DNA of 64,000 nucleotides from NCBI GenBank assembly GCA_963556255.1, contig OY744605.1:5735807-5799806 (forward strand), written 5' to 3'. The notes beneath the pieces were generated by a model. That model had not been told where the DNA came from. It saw only the letters and a program-made list of their open reading frames with translations, and made no database searches. The DNA comes from Allolobophora icterica. Its lineage: Eukaryota > Annelida > Clitellata > Crassiclitellata > Lumbricidae. Below, in pieces: positions 9,171-21,058 of this stretch; positions within the stretch are counted from its first letter, which is position 1; every line of letters starts with the position of its first letter. The translations under genes and the position numbers were made by a program.

Positions 9171-11340
9171 AGTATTATTATAAATTAAACTAATTTACTC
9201 ATGTGGCGAACAAAGGAACTTAAGTGAACGAATGAAGATACATTTTAAAATAGTTTAATGCCATACAGGCAAAGATCTTCAAATCGTTTAGCCAGCTGGC
9301 GCCAAACATAAATAAACGCGATTAAACTAATTTTCAACGGCCACTTGCGACTTGATTTGATATATAGCGCCGAGAAATAAACGCGATTAAAGTAGTTTTG
9401 TGGGATGCCATCTCCTGTCTTCAGCGATATCTTGGTCTTTTTTGTAATGACTACTAATGATTATTTATTATTAATTTGTTTATACTATTCTGCACAAATT
9501 TGGTAGAATTGAATCTGAAATAGAAAAAAGTTTCGTGCAAACAACATGTCCGCGGTCGTTACACGAAGCTGCCTAGAAGGCTCACTTCCGTAATCGTTGG
9601 ATAATAGACCAAGCGTGCTACAGAACAGGCAATCGCTCCGTGCAAGGCTACCAAAGGCGTCTACAACATTTCTATTTTCTAGTCTCCCGCTCTAAGCACA
9701 ATCATAAGGGCTTGCTGATATCCACGATTATAAACAGCACGCTGTATTACTCACCCTTCCCGTATTCTGACTTTATTAATTTTGATATAACACCGGTAAG
9801 TATCGGTCCCCTTACAACATTTGTGTGGCTGAGAAATCTTGGAGACTTATATTTACAGTTCCGTAATTTTTCGTTAACATATAAAGAATTTAAACGCGTT
9901 ATTTATTGCTATGTGTAATTAGAATACCATATTAAAGCAAAGGTCTCATTAGACACCTTCAAAATTAGCTCAAATTTCAACATATATTTATCAACCTAGC
10001 TTAATTGTTACTGCTTCCGTGAATCGTGATCATATATTGACGTAATGTTAAGAACGACCACAAGACGTCGTTAAACAACAGAACTAATACAAAATAGAGA
10101 AAAAATAGAAATATAAAAATACAAATACAAAACTAACAATACATCGTTAGGTCGACGTTTGTAAGCGGTGAGGCTATGATACATTAAACTCAGCCTATCA
10201 GCACTCCTCAAATCATGTTACGGTGATGAGTGTGAAAAACTCTTATCGTCAACGGCCTTTATGTCATAAGATGACGTTAAACTCTTGACCAGTCCGGAGA
10301 CTGGACAAAGATGGACGAAGACGCTAATCTGTTTCGTTTGACACAGCATCGTTAAGCAGAACCTATCCACTTAATCGGATGTATACAATGTTTGACTTAT
10401 TCATTCCTCATTATCGCTAAGGTCAGGTCGACGCTACAAGGATAAAACTTTATAATCAGAATGATATACTCCTGTTCAATTAGCCAATGACTCATTTGGT
10501 CACTAACCAGATGAACAATTAGAAACTAATAATACCGTTAGGTGTAACACTTTTTTCATTAACAGATTGATCTACAGTAGTTCTAGTGTAATTAATTAGT
10601 CAATGACTTTTCTATAGTTACTCTGAAGACGAACAATAGAAAAGCCAGAAGAACCGTTAGCTAGATTGTTGCTGTCGAGTACATTTAAAAAAAACCAAAG
10701 TGCGTTTAGCAATTGGTAAAGGATAATATTTACGTCACGGACCCTGGCAGCTATAAGGCGTAATTAAAAGCTGGTTGATGTTGTGAACTTATTAGACAAC
10801 GTCATAACGCTGTCGCCCGATAATATAATAAACTGTGGGACGACAGTGATTTATCCGTTCTCAAGCCTGAACAAAGGAACAGGGCGACGCTAATCATCTT
10901 TGTTATGACACAGTGTCGTTAAACAGAAACAGCTAATGCGTATTGACAGTGTCTGAAGAGATAACAGGATTAACCCACGACCTCTTTATATTGGATCTAA
11001 GTGTTAAGTGTCCATAGAACAAGTTGCTATGCTACGCTGAAAACTGTACAAAATCTGTTCCTTTTGACATCAACGGCCTTTGACGCTTAAAGAGAAATCG
11101 TTCCACGTTGGTTAAACTTAATACGCTTCCGCTCAATACAAATGTTCTCATTAGACACCTTTAAAATGCTATCAACCGACGTTATATAGTTCGCAACAAC
11201 TTCTTTTTGCAAGATGCCACCATGACATTCTTTCCAATCGGAGTCAACGGCCTTCGATGCCATGAAAGATTTCGTTAAACTAATTAAAGCATCCACCAAT
11301 CTGATGACCTCCTATTTTTTTTATCCTGGTTCTCCGTATT
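9171..11340. other. non-coding resident DNA with minus-strand copies of the dispersed modules
   Basis: No convincing gene. Module copies in reverse orientation occur at about 9935-9990 (TTAGACACCTTCAAAATT) and 11,140-11,205 (TTAGACACCTTTAAAATG ... GTTATATAG). Reverse copies of the second module type (AACGGCCTTTATGTCATAAG ... GACGTTAAAC) occur at about 10,250-10,280 and again near 11,075 and 11,240. A short direct repeat, AAATAAACGCGATTAAA, occurs twice at 9310 and 9375. Short frames here show no family signature. Confidence 0.55.
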
Positions 11341-11475
<135 letters not shown>

Positions 11476-11584
11476 GAATTTATATAGCGCCCTTCGAGGT
11501 CGAGAGCACGTTTGACGACTCTCTCTTGAATGATTACAGCTACAGTTACAGTTACCTACTTTTCCTCCCTCCATCCCTTTATTT

Positions 11585-12356
11585 GTCACATACAAACGCA
11601 GACACACAAAAACACAACCAAACACACAGACACGCACAGACACACAGACTCACAAAGATACACACATACACATAATTGGAACATGACAAAGTACGACTTC
11701 GCAGTAACAAAGAACCTTGTGTGACTATCTAATCTAATCTAATCTAATCTAATCTAATCTAATCTAATCTAATCTAATATAATGACTTCTAAAGCGAAAT
11801 TGAGTTCACAATGCATTGGATCACAGAAAACAGAAGCCAGGTTTCCTCGGTAGATGAAGGAAACTAGAATATTCGAAAGACGTGGAGGATGAACACTGAC
11901 TCAAACCATGAAACAGCTAAGAAAAGATACAGCCTTTCTCTTCCTATGTTCCGGAAACGCCTGAAGTCCATTTTACTTGTTATTGATCGCACTGAGTTGG
12001 GTCGGGAGCTCTTTTCAATGGGTGAGTGGCGCTTTATAAATGTTCAATTATAATTACAATAACCGTAAATGATTACGTTCAACCAACGACTGAGAGAACC
12101 ATGTTAAATATGAAGTAACCTATCGCGTTACATGCCTACATAGCATCGCTGGAAAACGTTTAAAACGTGTTTTGCAAGAACTCTAAAAATTCAATCGGTG
12201 TCCTTGTCCCTTACCTATATAGCATCGGATGATGACATTTTCATGGTGTCTATAATATCGCTAAAAATGAATCGGAAACAATGATTGAGAATACTAACAC
12301 TATGAACAATGCTGAGAACCAATTATTCTGCTCCTTTTCTTGTTTCTTTCGTGCAG
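11585..12356 (+). repeat. segmental duplication, copy 3 (CA block, LINE tail, module pair, intron)
   Basis: Contains in order the CA-rich block, a longer (TCTAA)n run (11,728-11,778), the LINE C-terminus and tail (11,930-12,060), the module pair (12,138-12,265) and the intron ending TTTCTTTCGTGCAG. The order matches 7,085-7,929 throughout. Copy 3 lacks the TA-flanked inverted-repeat element, which therefore inserted into copy 2 after the duplication. Confidence 0.75.
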
Positions 12357-12444
12357 TTCAGAGCCTTCATCGTGTCAAGATAACGGATTTCGGTCCAGCG
12401 AAGGTCGTCAGCAACGGAGGACAGTTTCACGCATCCGGTGGAAG
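12357..12444 (+). pseudogene. EGFR-family kinase DFG exon, copy C, one base short
   Basis: Reads ITDFGPAKVVSN after the same acceptor as copies A and B, then a rearranged reading GGQFHASGG. It is 88 bases against 89 in copy B, with one A missing just before the GTAGGT donor. Splicing would therefore shift the frame, and reading through gives TAG at once. It is a decayed duplicate. Confidence 0.75.
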
Positions 12445-12929
12445 GTAGGTTGCTTAGCTGCTGTTTGACGACCCTGAGCTACGAGAAAGGCGTCTAGCGT
12501 CGCCCTCTCCTTTATCCAGGCTTCGGATTGGCACCATCACAGTTAGAGAAAGGTATGATGGTGTGAGAAATTGGCAGCATTTGTGAGAGAATTGGTTTTG
12601 GTGTGGCATCGGTTGTTGTATTCTGTACGAAACACCAGCGATTAAGAAGGTACAAATTAATAATAAACAAGTAAGCTTAGTTCACAAGATACTCTACATG
12701 AAGGAGAAAAAGGATCGAGAGCTTAACGACATATTTTCGCATCAAAGGCAGTTGACGTCGTCATAAATTATTTTGGTATACATGTATAACCGCTCTGGAT
12801 CGTGGTGCTCCAGATGTCCCCAACCCTGTTAAACAAGTATGGCAGCTGATTAATGGTTAACACTATGTACACAAGTCATAACGGATTCAATAATATACCA
12901 CCACATTTTTAGACTCAGTCGGCGCATTA
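12445..12929 (+). other. intron-like duplicated DNA
   Basis: The first 180 bases match the intron after exon B (GCGTCGCCCTCTCCTTTATC ... GGTGTGGCATCGG). The rest is unremarkable AT-rich DNA with one reverse-type module piece near 12,725 (CTTAACGACATATT ... AAAGGCAGTTGACGTCG). No gene is seen. Confidence 0.5.
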
Positions 12930-13571
12930 TTATTATTAATCCAAACATTTAACGTCGTCTTATGACACCAAAGGCCGTTGACGACAATTCATAAATGCAA
13001 TTTACAGAAAACAAGATATTTATAGCGTCCAAAAGACACCATTTAAAAGTGTCAACCAGAACCGTACAATGTCATAGAATGTCACATCATTTAAAGCATT
13101 ATATCTAATATTGTTTGAGATTATGATACACATATTAATAAAATGCTTGATGCAATTTAAACAGTATTTTGCAACAACTACCACACATAAGATATATTTA
13201 AACAATTTCAAATATAAATGCACAGTACATATAATTATAATTATGACATTATATTATTTTTCTACATTTGAAATTTCTAAGCAATTATTTCTTATTCTTC
13301 AGCTTAACGACATTCCATGGTAATATCAACTGCTACAATTACACCATGCACGAAATAATAACAAATTCACAAACCGCATACACATTAAATGAAACATACC
13401 AAGTTGCTTTTTTTAACTGTTCAGATAATTATTTAACACACTCCACCATAAATGTAATTAATTAACAAAGCATTATAAAAAAATAATTACAATTGTTTAA
13501 AGTTGTGTTTCAGTGTATTATATTCACAATAACCTTATATTTCCTGTATTGCAACACAATATTGTAGCACT

Positions 13572-13860
13572 CAGGGGCGGATCCAGGGGGGGCCAATCCG
13601 GCCATGGCCCCCCCATATGAAATTTTTATTTATTTTTAACATGTGTTTTATGGGCGTTTTATGGTGTTTACACAGGCGTGGCCCCCCCTGTAGGCGTGGA
13701 TGAGTAAAATGTACACCGAACGCGGTTCCCGTCCGTAGATGTAGACTGAAGACATTAAAAAGGTTGACGACTAAAAAAAAAAAAAGGTCATCAACTTTTT
13801 TGGGAGATGACTAACAAAATTTTTGGCCCCCCCCTGATAGACCTTCTGGATCCGCCCCTG
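13572..13860. mobile_element. hAT-type MITE with 8-bp target duplication
   Basis: Terminal inverted repeats CAGGGGCGGATCCAG / CTGGATCCGCCCCTG flank a 289-bp element. The target GTAGCACT is duplicated perfectly on both sides (13,564-13,571 and 13,861-13,868). The 8-bp duplication and CAGGG ends are diagnostic of hAT. There is no open frame, so it is non-autonomous. Confidence 0.95.
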
Positions 13861-14038
13861 GTAGCACTATACAATATAATATATTTTCCAATACATAAAC
13901 CAAATCATACCATATCTAAGAAACAAAATGTTAGAGGGTAGTAACATAATACTCAATAATCAATATTTTATATATGTAATTTACTAACATCAAATTTTTA
14001 TTACATATATAATATAATATAATATAATATAATATAGT

Positions 14039-15592
14039 TAGGGTTGCCAGGTAGTCTTGAAGAAATTACCGGACTATGGCGAGTGCGTCATGAAGGTTTG
14101 GAGGCGATGCCCCCCAATATCGGTCCAGGGGCGTTGGGAAAACCTCTCTTCAGGGCCCTCAGAGGGTCAGAAGGGTGAAGCCCCCTGAAGCTGGCAAGAT
14201 ACCGAAGCACCAGTAAAAATTGAAAAGTTACTTTTAAAATGAACATTAAAAACAGTGTGATTTATACAAATGGTAAATATACTACACTCTGGTTAGTACT
14301 ATCGAAAAAAGTAATAATAAGACTTACGGTAGCTTTAAAAAGTCGAAACTTTAAAAATGTAGAAAATGCTGATATATATGTTCTCTTTTGAATTTTTGAC
14401 AAAAGAAATAATAATTAGGCCCTATGTTAACCATACCGTCTATCGGCGAATTCGGCGCATAACCTCACTTAGACAATTTGCACTGTACACAACAAGATTG
14501 ATTTGGAATCACTTTATCTCAGGATCCCTTCATTCAGTTCGCCTCCTCTGTTCGTGTCTTGGGAATTGTATTCGATCCTACCCTTTCCTTCACCGATCAG
14601 ATCAACATTGTATCCCGATCTTGCTTTTTTCATCTACACCAGCTTCTTTCATCGATACATCCGCAGGTGTCCTTTGGTTCATGCTGTCACTACATTGGTC
14701 CACGCTTTGATATGCACTCGGGTTGACTTTTGGAATGCTGTGTACATTGGCCTTAACCCCTCCAATATGCACAAACTTCAGTCTATAATTCTTAATGCTG
14801 CTGCTCGGCTTATAGGTGATATTCCTAAGTTTGCCCACATCTCTGCCTTTATCCATAACTCCCTCCACAGGCTCTCTGCCCAACAGAGAATTCAGTTCAA
14901 AACCCTCACCCTCATGCACAACTGCCTACTGGGTCTTACCTAATGAATTTCTTCACCCTGGTTTTGCTTTGCATGAGAGGGCTTCCTTGCGATCCTCGAC
15001 CCGTGGCCTTATGGTTGTCCCACGTATGCACTTTTCCACGACCCAATCCAAAAGCTTTGCCTGTGTGGGTCCTTCAGCCTGGAACAGTCTTCCCCAGTCC
15101 CTCCGCCAAGAGCTTCTTGCCCTCTCTCCGTTCAGTTCCGTAGACGCTTGAAAAGTTTTCTTTTTGCCGGTGCTGGCTCTGATGTGGGTCGAATGGCGAT
15201 ATATAAATGTTCGGTTACAATTACAATTATGATGAATTAACTCGTAAATCGTAATAAACGAACGTTTGCGCACTGTACACTGTACAGTCTCTTTGTCTCT
15301 TTGTGCCGTCGGCTCTAGGAGCCCTAGCGAACTGTACAGTACAGTTCGTAATTTTGTCATCGTAAATTTCAAATAACATGTAATAAATACTTGTAAATGT
15401 AATTAATTGTTATAGATATTTATGATGTCCAGGTCCTCCGATAATGATGTATTCCAACACTTATTGTTAACAAATAATGTTTACCGCAAATTACCGGACA
15501 TCGCCATGTCCGGTAACGTCTGAAATTTCTCACCGGACAGATTGTCTAAATACCGGACTGTCCGGTTCATTACCGGACACCTGGCAACCCTA
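14039..15592. mobile_element. 1.55-kb inverted-repeat element with a LINE nested inside
   Basis: Ends TAGGGTTGCCAGGT and ACCTGGCAACCCTA are perfect inverses. Further inside, ACCGGACTATGG-type and CCGGACTGTCCGG stretches continue the family pattern. The borders resemble hAT ends, but no clear 8-bp duplication is seen, so the superfamily is uncertain. The middle carries a LINE fragment and no transposase of its own. Confidence 0.7.
14480..15232 (+). pseudogene. LINE reverse transcriptase C-terminal part (L2/CR1 type)
   Basis: Two overlapping frames carry the end of a non-LTR reverse transcriptase. The first has LICTRVDFWNAVYIGL, then the LQSIILNAAARLIGDIPK motif and LHRLSAQQRIQFK. After a +1 shift near 14,940 the second continues to FACVGPSAWNSLPQSLR. 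The 3' tail is GGCGATATATAAATGTTCGG plus ATTACAATTAC. The fragment is 5' truncated and broken, as expected for a dead LINE copy. It inserted into the surrounding inverted-repeat element. Confidence 0.85.
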
Positions 15593-15875
15593 AATTATAT
15601 AACAACTGATAAGAAAATGGTCATACAGGTTCTCCAATAACCAATATGCAAAAGATACAACTAAAGAATGTTGCATAAAGGTATTATTATAAAAAGTGTA
15701 TTACAATAATGTAATACCTAATACAATAAAATGAAATGCACAAAGAAAAAAAACTAGTTTAAACAAACAGTTTACAGTAGCAAACTTAACATATCTATTT
15801 ACAAAATTTGACCTTTAGTAATTATTTTAACTAACCTATACACTTCGTTTTGAAACATATTTATTGTTAAAAGCA

Positions 15876-17449
15876 GTCGGCGCATGAAGATTGTCTGAAG
15901 TATTTATAGCATGCAAGAGAATTTTTAAAAGGTGTCTAAACGTCCCATCGGTTGAAGTATATCGTTCACAGGTCTAATGGCGCGTGTCGAAACAGTGTTC
16001 ACAAATTAGCAATAGTTAATCGACGCTCTTTCATAACAATGATGATCAACGTTTCCCTCTTCTTCTAATCAGGGTTGAGATTAGCACCACCCGAATATAA
16101 AGCACTCTACACAGTTATTATTTAGTGGCATGGAACCAACGATATTAGGAATGCTGTTGAACATGTTGTTCGATTGGCTGCACGCGTTGTGTTAACTGGA
16201 TGGTGAAGAATTAAAAGAATTATCAACACCTCTTTTAAGTGTTTACTGTTCTTACAAATACTCCTGACTCACAGTTCGAAATATCTACTATTTGACTACG
16301 CTTGTGATACGAAAGGTGAGAACTGTTAGAAATACTTTTGCTGGAGTCATTGGCCTTTGTTGCCATAAGATGTGATTAATATTTTGGATCCACCTTTGCG
16401 CTATCTTCACGCTATATGGTTACGCATTCGTTATTTTGCAGTAGTTTTCAGTATTTAGCGACAGCTTATGGCTACCAAGGTCGTTGATGTGGCTCTCCTG
16501 CATTTTTTCCAGACTTGGGGCTGGCACTACATGGTAATATTGCAACAATGATCAGTGGCGGCGTTTGCAGTATCTGCATGGGTGGATGCAGAGTTTAACG
16601 ACATCTTATGAAAACAAAGGCAGTCGACGTCGACACAGATTATTTTCAACAGTTAACACCGTTCCTATGCAATAATACAGTGTAGCTCACGTATTGCAAT
16701 GTCGAAGGACATCTTATAGCTACATATACAAGGTCGTTATATTTATATTATAATAATATTCATGTTAGTTGACTGACAAACCTCAATTAGTTGCTGTTTA
16801 GCGACACTGTGTCTTAGCAAAGATGATTAGCGTCGACCTCCTCCTTTATTCAGGCTTGGGACTGGCAATGATAGAGTACGAACAGTGGGGCAGTTACAAA
16901 CCGTAGTAAGTAACATTGAAACATACGACAGTACAATTATAAAGATCTTATAGAACACACGTCTTGGCAGCATGTTAGGCGCCCGCTCATTTTAAACTCA
17001 GATATATTGGGAAGAAGGATAAGAAACTGAAGTGGCTAATACTTCATAACCATGGATGCCTCAGAACTAACGTAAGAGATTGATACTCTTCTCCTTCGTC
17101 TTCTTATTTCTGTTATTGATTGCTTCGGTGCATATGTTATTGCAGAAGGAAATGTGCCTATGTTACCTATTCGCATGAGCATTGTTATGGTTCATCTTCT
17201 TAGAATGTAATATTCTAATGATGTAAAGCGATTCTACAACTTTTACCAAAGTACCTTCGTTATAACTTTGGCAGCAAGAGATGTATCTACCGACGAAGCT
17301 TAATTGCCTTATATATATAGCTTCTGTCATAATCGTTATAAAGGTTTCTACTAAGAGCACTGATTTAAAGATTTAGAATTACGTTCTAAAGGTGTCTAAT
17401 AAAAGCAATAGGATTTAGAATAACGCTCGCTTTGTAATTATGGGAAGTG
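15876..17449. other. non-coding resident DNA rich in dispersed modules
   Basis: Module copies are at about 15,900-15,950 (TATAGCATGCAAGAGAATTT ... AAAAGGTGTCTAAACG), 16,225 (reverse), 16,595-16,640 (TTTAACGACATCTTATG ... AGGCAGTCGACGTCGAC), 16,795-16,870 (TTTAGCGACACTGTGTC ... TTAGCGTCGACCTCC) and 17,310-17,400 (paired). The stretch 17,090-17,310 is a degraded minus-strand match to the LINE piece at 63,190-63,360. No intact gene is seen. Confidence 0.55.
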
Positions 17450-17575
17450 CGGGTTCTAGCCTTCTCCTCTTACGCGGTTGTTGTGTAGGGAATTTGAGCA
17501 TGTCCTCCACTCACAATTGCTCAGCGCCATCGATTGGTGCTCAATATATGCAAAGAAGACTAGCCTTCCCAGGAT
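17450..17575 (+). repeat. tRNA-derived SINE, 3' part
   Basis: Shares GTGCGGGTTCTAGCCTTCTC (a B-box-like GGTTCTAGCC), GTAGGGAATTTGAGCA, CTCACAATTGCTCAGCGCC and ATCGATTG with the fuller copies at 20,765-20,945 and 27,815-28,000. The head is missing. Confidence 0.65.
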
Positions 17576-17649
17576 AATGCTATCCCTAATTTTTCAAATT
17601 CTGAGCATTTAAAAAAATATAATTATAATTATATTAAGATTGATGTGTG

Positions 17650-18071
17650 ATACTTTGTGATGAATCCTGGGCAGAAATATGTGTCGAGATTTATGTTCCA
17701 GCATCGCCCCCTAGCCAATTCAGCTGTAATGAGAATTTTCTGACCGTTCACTGTCAGTGGGAAGATGAGACTGCGAAGTAAATGACTGGCCACCCACCTT
17801 GATATGCCGAGGCTAAGAAAGTGAGGCCGCTACCACTTCATACCCATGACTGCCTCTCAGGCCAGCGTAACGGACCGCTCTTTTTACTGCTTTTCATAGG
17901 ACTGTTACAATGAATGGTGTATGGAGGAAGAAACATCTGCCCTTGCTCTTTTGCTAATTTTATTTATAGGACGATTGTACAGTTTAGAAAAGGTGTGCTA
18001 AAGACTCCATTTCTTCTTCCTCTTCTTTTTCTTATTCTTCATCAATAAAATCTGAATTTCGTGTAAGGCAG
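17650..18071 (+). repeat. duplicated locus block I, upstream part
   Basis: Matches 20,985-22,240 (split by a transposon) and 28,240-28,616. The shared features are CCTAGCCAATTCAGCTG, GTGGGAAGATGAGAC, ATGCCGAGGCTAAG, TACCCATGACTGCCTCTCAG, GGACCGCTCTTTT, an AAAAGGTGTGCTAAAGAC module, and a pyrimidine tract leading to an acceptor. A coding-like stretch in it (reading WEDETAK...GYPPSYAE in the best copy) is broken here. Confidence 0.65.
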
Positions 18072-18335
18072 AAAACATCTCAGCTAAATTGTCAACCCTA
18101 CCAGACTCATCCTCCTCCTCCTCTTCCTCCTGTCAGAAGCACGACCCTAACCCCACCCTTCGCATGAATATACCCCATATTACCAACCCATTCCAGAGAC
18201 CGCGAACGGAGAGCAGGTCACAAACTACTTCAAAAGAGCCTCAGCCTGTTTTTCGACAGAGTTGGGGGTATTTATAGCCAGCGCTTTCTTCTCCACCGGC
18301 AACGTACCTGGAGTTGGAGAGCGAGTCCGATGCAG
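18072..18335 (+). pseudogene. putative juxtamembrane-type exon, copy I
   Basis: Bounded by GTGTAAGGCAG and a good GTAAGA donor. The frame reads a serine-rich stretch (DSSSSSSSCQKHDPNP), then SKEPQPVFRQSWGYL. It hits TAG where the other copies read YLK, and goes on to PPATYLELESESDAG. Tyrosines in acidic or proline-flanked settings (GYL-x-P, TYLELE) resemble cytoplasmic tails or juxtamembrane regions of receptor kinases. That is inference; I do not recognise the family. Confidence 0.45.
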
Positions 18336-18349
18336 GTAAGACAACGCCA

Positions 18350-18397
18350 AGTGTTGCACACCGTTGGCGGGTATTATACCATGTATGTTTGCCTGTC

Positions 18398-18428
<31 letters not shown>

Positions 18429-18450
18429 CCATCTGCCTGCCTGTTTGGCT
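18350..18450 (+). repeat. (TCTG)n tract after exon copy I
   Basis: Degenerate TGTCTG repeats directly after the donor region, as also seen after copies at 18,785 and 28,995. Confidence 0.8.
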
Positions 18451-18454
18451 ATCT

Positions 18455-18742
18455 ATCTGCAATGAGTACACTGACCGCACGCTTTCGGTGGGCAGATGAG
18501 GCGACGTTCAATCGGTAGATGGCCTCTGTCAGGTGATCTACTGTCAGCCAGCAAATGACGTCGAGGCTAAGAAAATGATGTCGCTGACACTTCATTCCCA
18601 GAGACCGCGACGGAGAGCAGGTCAACTGAAGCCTCAAAAGAGACTCAACCGATTTTTCGTCGACAGAGTTCGGGGTATTTAAAGAAAGCGCTTTCCTCTC
18701 CACCGGCAACGTACCTGGAGTTGGAGAGTGAGTCCGATGCAG
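18455..18742 (+). pseudogene. mosaic exon copy II (WADE-like, PAN-like and juxtamembrane-like pieces fused)
   Basis: Starts with ATGAGTACACTGACC ... TGGGCAGATGAGGC, like the coding-like stretch of block IV. It switches to GTAGATGGCCTCTGTCAGGT ... TACTGTCAGCCAG from the PAN-like exon. It then joins the second half of the juxtamembrane-type exon and ends at GAGTCCGATGCAG followed by GTAAGA. Three originally separate exons are thus fused without introns. The C-terminal frame reads YLKKALSSPPATYLELESESDAG. Confidence 0.55.
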
Positions 18743-18784
18743 GTAAGACAACGCCAAGTGTTGCACACCGTTGGCGGGTATTAT

Positions 18785-18950
18785 ACTGAATCTGTCTGTA
18801 TGTCTGTCTGTCTGTCTATCTGTCTGTTATTTATATTTGTATTTGTGTCTACATGTATTAATCTGTCTGTCTGCAATATGTCTGTCTGTGTGTATGTATA
18901 TTATGTCCGTCTGTCTATCTGGTTGTCTGTCTGTCAGCCGGTCAATTTAT
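18785..18950 (+). repeat. (TCTG)n tract after exon copy II
   Basis: Degenerate CTGTCTGT repeats. The reading frames across it are artefacts. Confidence 0.8.
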
Positions 18951-18954
18951 CAAA

Positions 18955-19105
18955 GTCAAGGAATCGACTTATCGCAGTGGCAATAGTGACCGATCAGTCA
19001 GTTTACTGATAATTCATATTTTTGTACTTTGGCGGCCATATTGGCCGCCATCTTGGAAAGTAGTATACCCACCATAGTGCCACTATGATAAATCGATTCC
19101 TTGAC
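18955..19105. mobile_element. short foldback MITE
   Basis: GTCAAGGAATCGACTTATC on the left and its near-perfect inverse GATAAATCGATTCCTTGAC on the right enclose about 150 bases, including a central palindrome GGCGGCCATATTGGCCGCC. There is no coding capacity. The target duplication is unclear. Confidence 0.65.
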
Positions 19106-19922
19106 CTTTAAAATGTTACAATCGATACTTCATTTGTCATCGTATCTTACCTGTGAGCTGAGATATTGCACATTGTTTGGGTATAAAAAATTACACCACT
19201 TCGTCGTCCGTTTATCGTAAAATGTTTCCGTCCTGCGAAGGTTAAAGGGTAATGTTTCTTTTGCTAACGATGTTAAGTGATTCTACAATGTTTGTGAAAG
19301 CATATGGTTATTATCTATTTTGAAGACTACGGAGAAATCTAGCCATGAGAGGCAATTTGATTATATATAGCTTCGGTGGAAACCGTTGTAAAGGTGTTTA
19401 ATGAGAGTACTGAATTAAGAGTCAGTTATTGTGTGTTAAAGGTGTATAATAAGAACACCGCATTAACCAGCCTTGAAGGCCTTCTCCATTTAAAGTCTAT
19501 GGAAAAGGTGAACCAACGTGGTAGCGCTTTATGTCTAAATTCCACTGACTGCGAGTTCGAGTCTGTCTGAAGGACTCCGCGTCTAAGATTCAGAATTACT
19601 GACCTAGTGATAGATAAAAGCACGACAAATATATTAACAAATAATAAATAAATAGATAGAATAATCAGTCCGTGAATCAAGTCGATAAGTAAGTCAGTTG
19701 ATTAATCAATGAGTTAAGCAGTCAATAAATAAACCGGTCGAACAGTTAGAATTAATCAGTCAATTAATCCGTCAATCCGTCAATCAAATTGGCATGTATG
19801 CTTGCATGGCATGCAGGTAATAAGTAATTAATAAAAAAAAGTCAATAAATCAATCAAACTGGCATTTGTTGGACATGAAGAAATTATTGTTCAATCAAAA
19901 ATCAATAATTCAATCAAGCAAA
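19106..19922. other. non-coding, with a strong module pair
   Basis: At 19,363-19,410 and 19,437-19,465 sit the clearest paired modules (TATATAGCTTCGGTGGAAAC ... GTAAAGGTGTTTAATGAGAG; TTAAAGGTGTATAATAAGAAC). They are followed by ACCAGCCTTGAAGG ... GAACCAACGTGGTAGCGC, which is repeated at 63,440-63,590. The remainder is AT-rich with degenerate TCAA-type repeats (19,660-19,920). Confidence 0.55.
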
Positions 19923-20340
19923 GTGTCTGAATATATGTCTGAATGCAGGCTGCAGTAGGTCTCTTGGTGTCTTTATTTCAGCACTTTATGCCAATCCGCA
20001 TTCTGTCCACAGATCCTAGTGTCTGATATTAACAGACACTTTGTTGGCCACTGCAGTTTGTGCCAATAGGCCATTTTGTTGAACCAGACAAACGACGCGT
20101 CCTCGATGACGTATTTCTGGTCGACGTCACTTCCTGGTTAACAGTAGATCAGCTGACAGAGGCCATCTACCGGTCGATGGTTGAACGACCGGCAGTTGAT
20201 GTCTAGTAGGCAGCGCAGGTCACACTCAACCTATGACGAACTAAGAGATGACGAGTCGATGCAGACACTCATGCGAAGACCGTAAGACTCCGACCAGGCA
20301 CTGCCTGCAGTCAGAAAGTCAACGATCATTGGGATTACAA
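19923..20340 (-). pseudogene. degraded copy of the PAN-like last exon
   Basis: The minus strand aligns with 3,440-3,830. It shares the exon body (GATGGCCTCTGTCAGCTGAT, GACGCGTCGTTTGTCTGGTT), the AATAAAG polyadenylation region and flanking TGCAGTCAGAAAG. Small indels and stops break the frame, for example around the position corresponding to RSFNNE. It is an inverted duplicate that has decayed. Confidence 0.75.
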
Positions 20341-20764
20341 ATTATCAGAGAATAGAGGTCGAATTTTAGAAGTTTACGAAACCCTAATGAATTTTAGAAG
20401 CTAAACACCTTTATAACATATTTATCTGACTTTATGCACAATTTGAGAACCCATAAAATTATAGTCTTTTTCTTTTTTCATTGTTACAGCGGTTTCCAAC
20501 GATTCTATATAAAAATTGAACGTGGTAGGCGACTGGTTAAAGCGCTGTCCTTAGACACCTTTAAAATTTGTTAACCCTTGCTATATAGTTACGAATTCGA
20601 TTAAATGATAAATACACTTCGACCTTTGGTAAAATATAATTATAGGATTCGATAGAGGAAGACGTTGTAAAGTTTCGAATCTACGATTCTCTATGTGAAG
20701 AGATTCTCGCGGTGAGCTGTACTATTGTTTCGTATCGTCTATTCTGTAAAGCTACATTTGTAGT
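20341..20764. other. non-coding with one reverse module
   Basis: AAGCGCTGTCCTTAGACACC ... TTAACCCTTGCTATATAGTT at about 20,538-20,600 is a reverse copy of the dispersed module. Nothing else is recognised. Confidence 0.5.
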
Positions 20765-20945
20765 AACTTAAAATATCTCGCCTGTAACATAGAGAGCACG
20801 GGATCGAACCTCCTCCTCTAAGGCGTTTACTGTGTAGGGACCTTGAGCAAGTCCTTCACTCACAGTTGTTCATCGCCATCGATTGATGCTTGGCCATTAC
20901 ATAGTGGTGCTTAATAAAAGCAAAATAATAATAATAATTTTAGTT
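20765..20945 (+). repeat. tRNA-derived SINE copy
   Basis: GTAACATAGAGAGCACGGGA, then a B-box-like GGGATCGAACC, GTAGGGACCTTGAGCA, CACTCACAGTTG, ATCGCCATCGATTGATG, and an AAAGCAAAATAATAATAAT tail. It is the same family as 27,815-28,000, with a decayed head. Confidence 0.7.
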
Positions 20946-21058
20946 GTAGGAAAATTATTAATTATAACAATATTAATAATACTGGATCTAAATTTGGAAC
21001 TCTCTTCCGGTAGCTGTTCAATGTTCATTATCTCTTCTGTCAGTCTGATCCTTTATGA

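Larger units (their letters stand above)
12930..15875 (+). repeat. dispersed 0.84-kb repeat, copy 2, split by two insertions
   Basis: The parts 12,930-13,571, 13,869-14,038 and 15,593-15,875 together align with 4,865-5,705. The shared left part begins TTTAACGTCGTC and the shared right part is TGACCTTTAGTAATTA ... TTATTGTTAAAAG. The gaps are exactly the two transposons annotated separately, which gives a clean nesting order. Confidence 0.7.
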
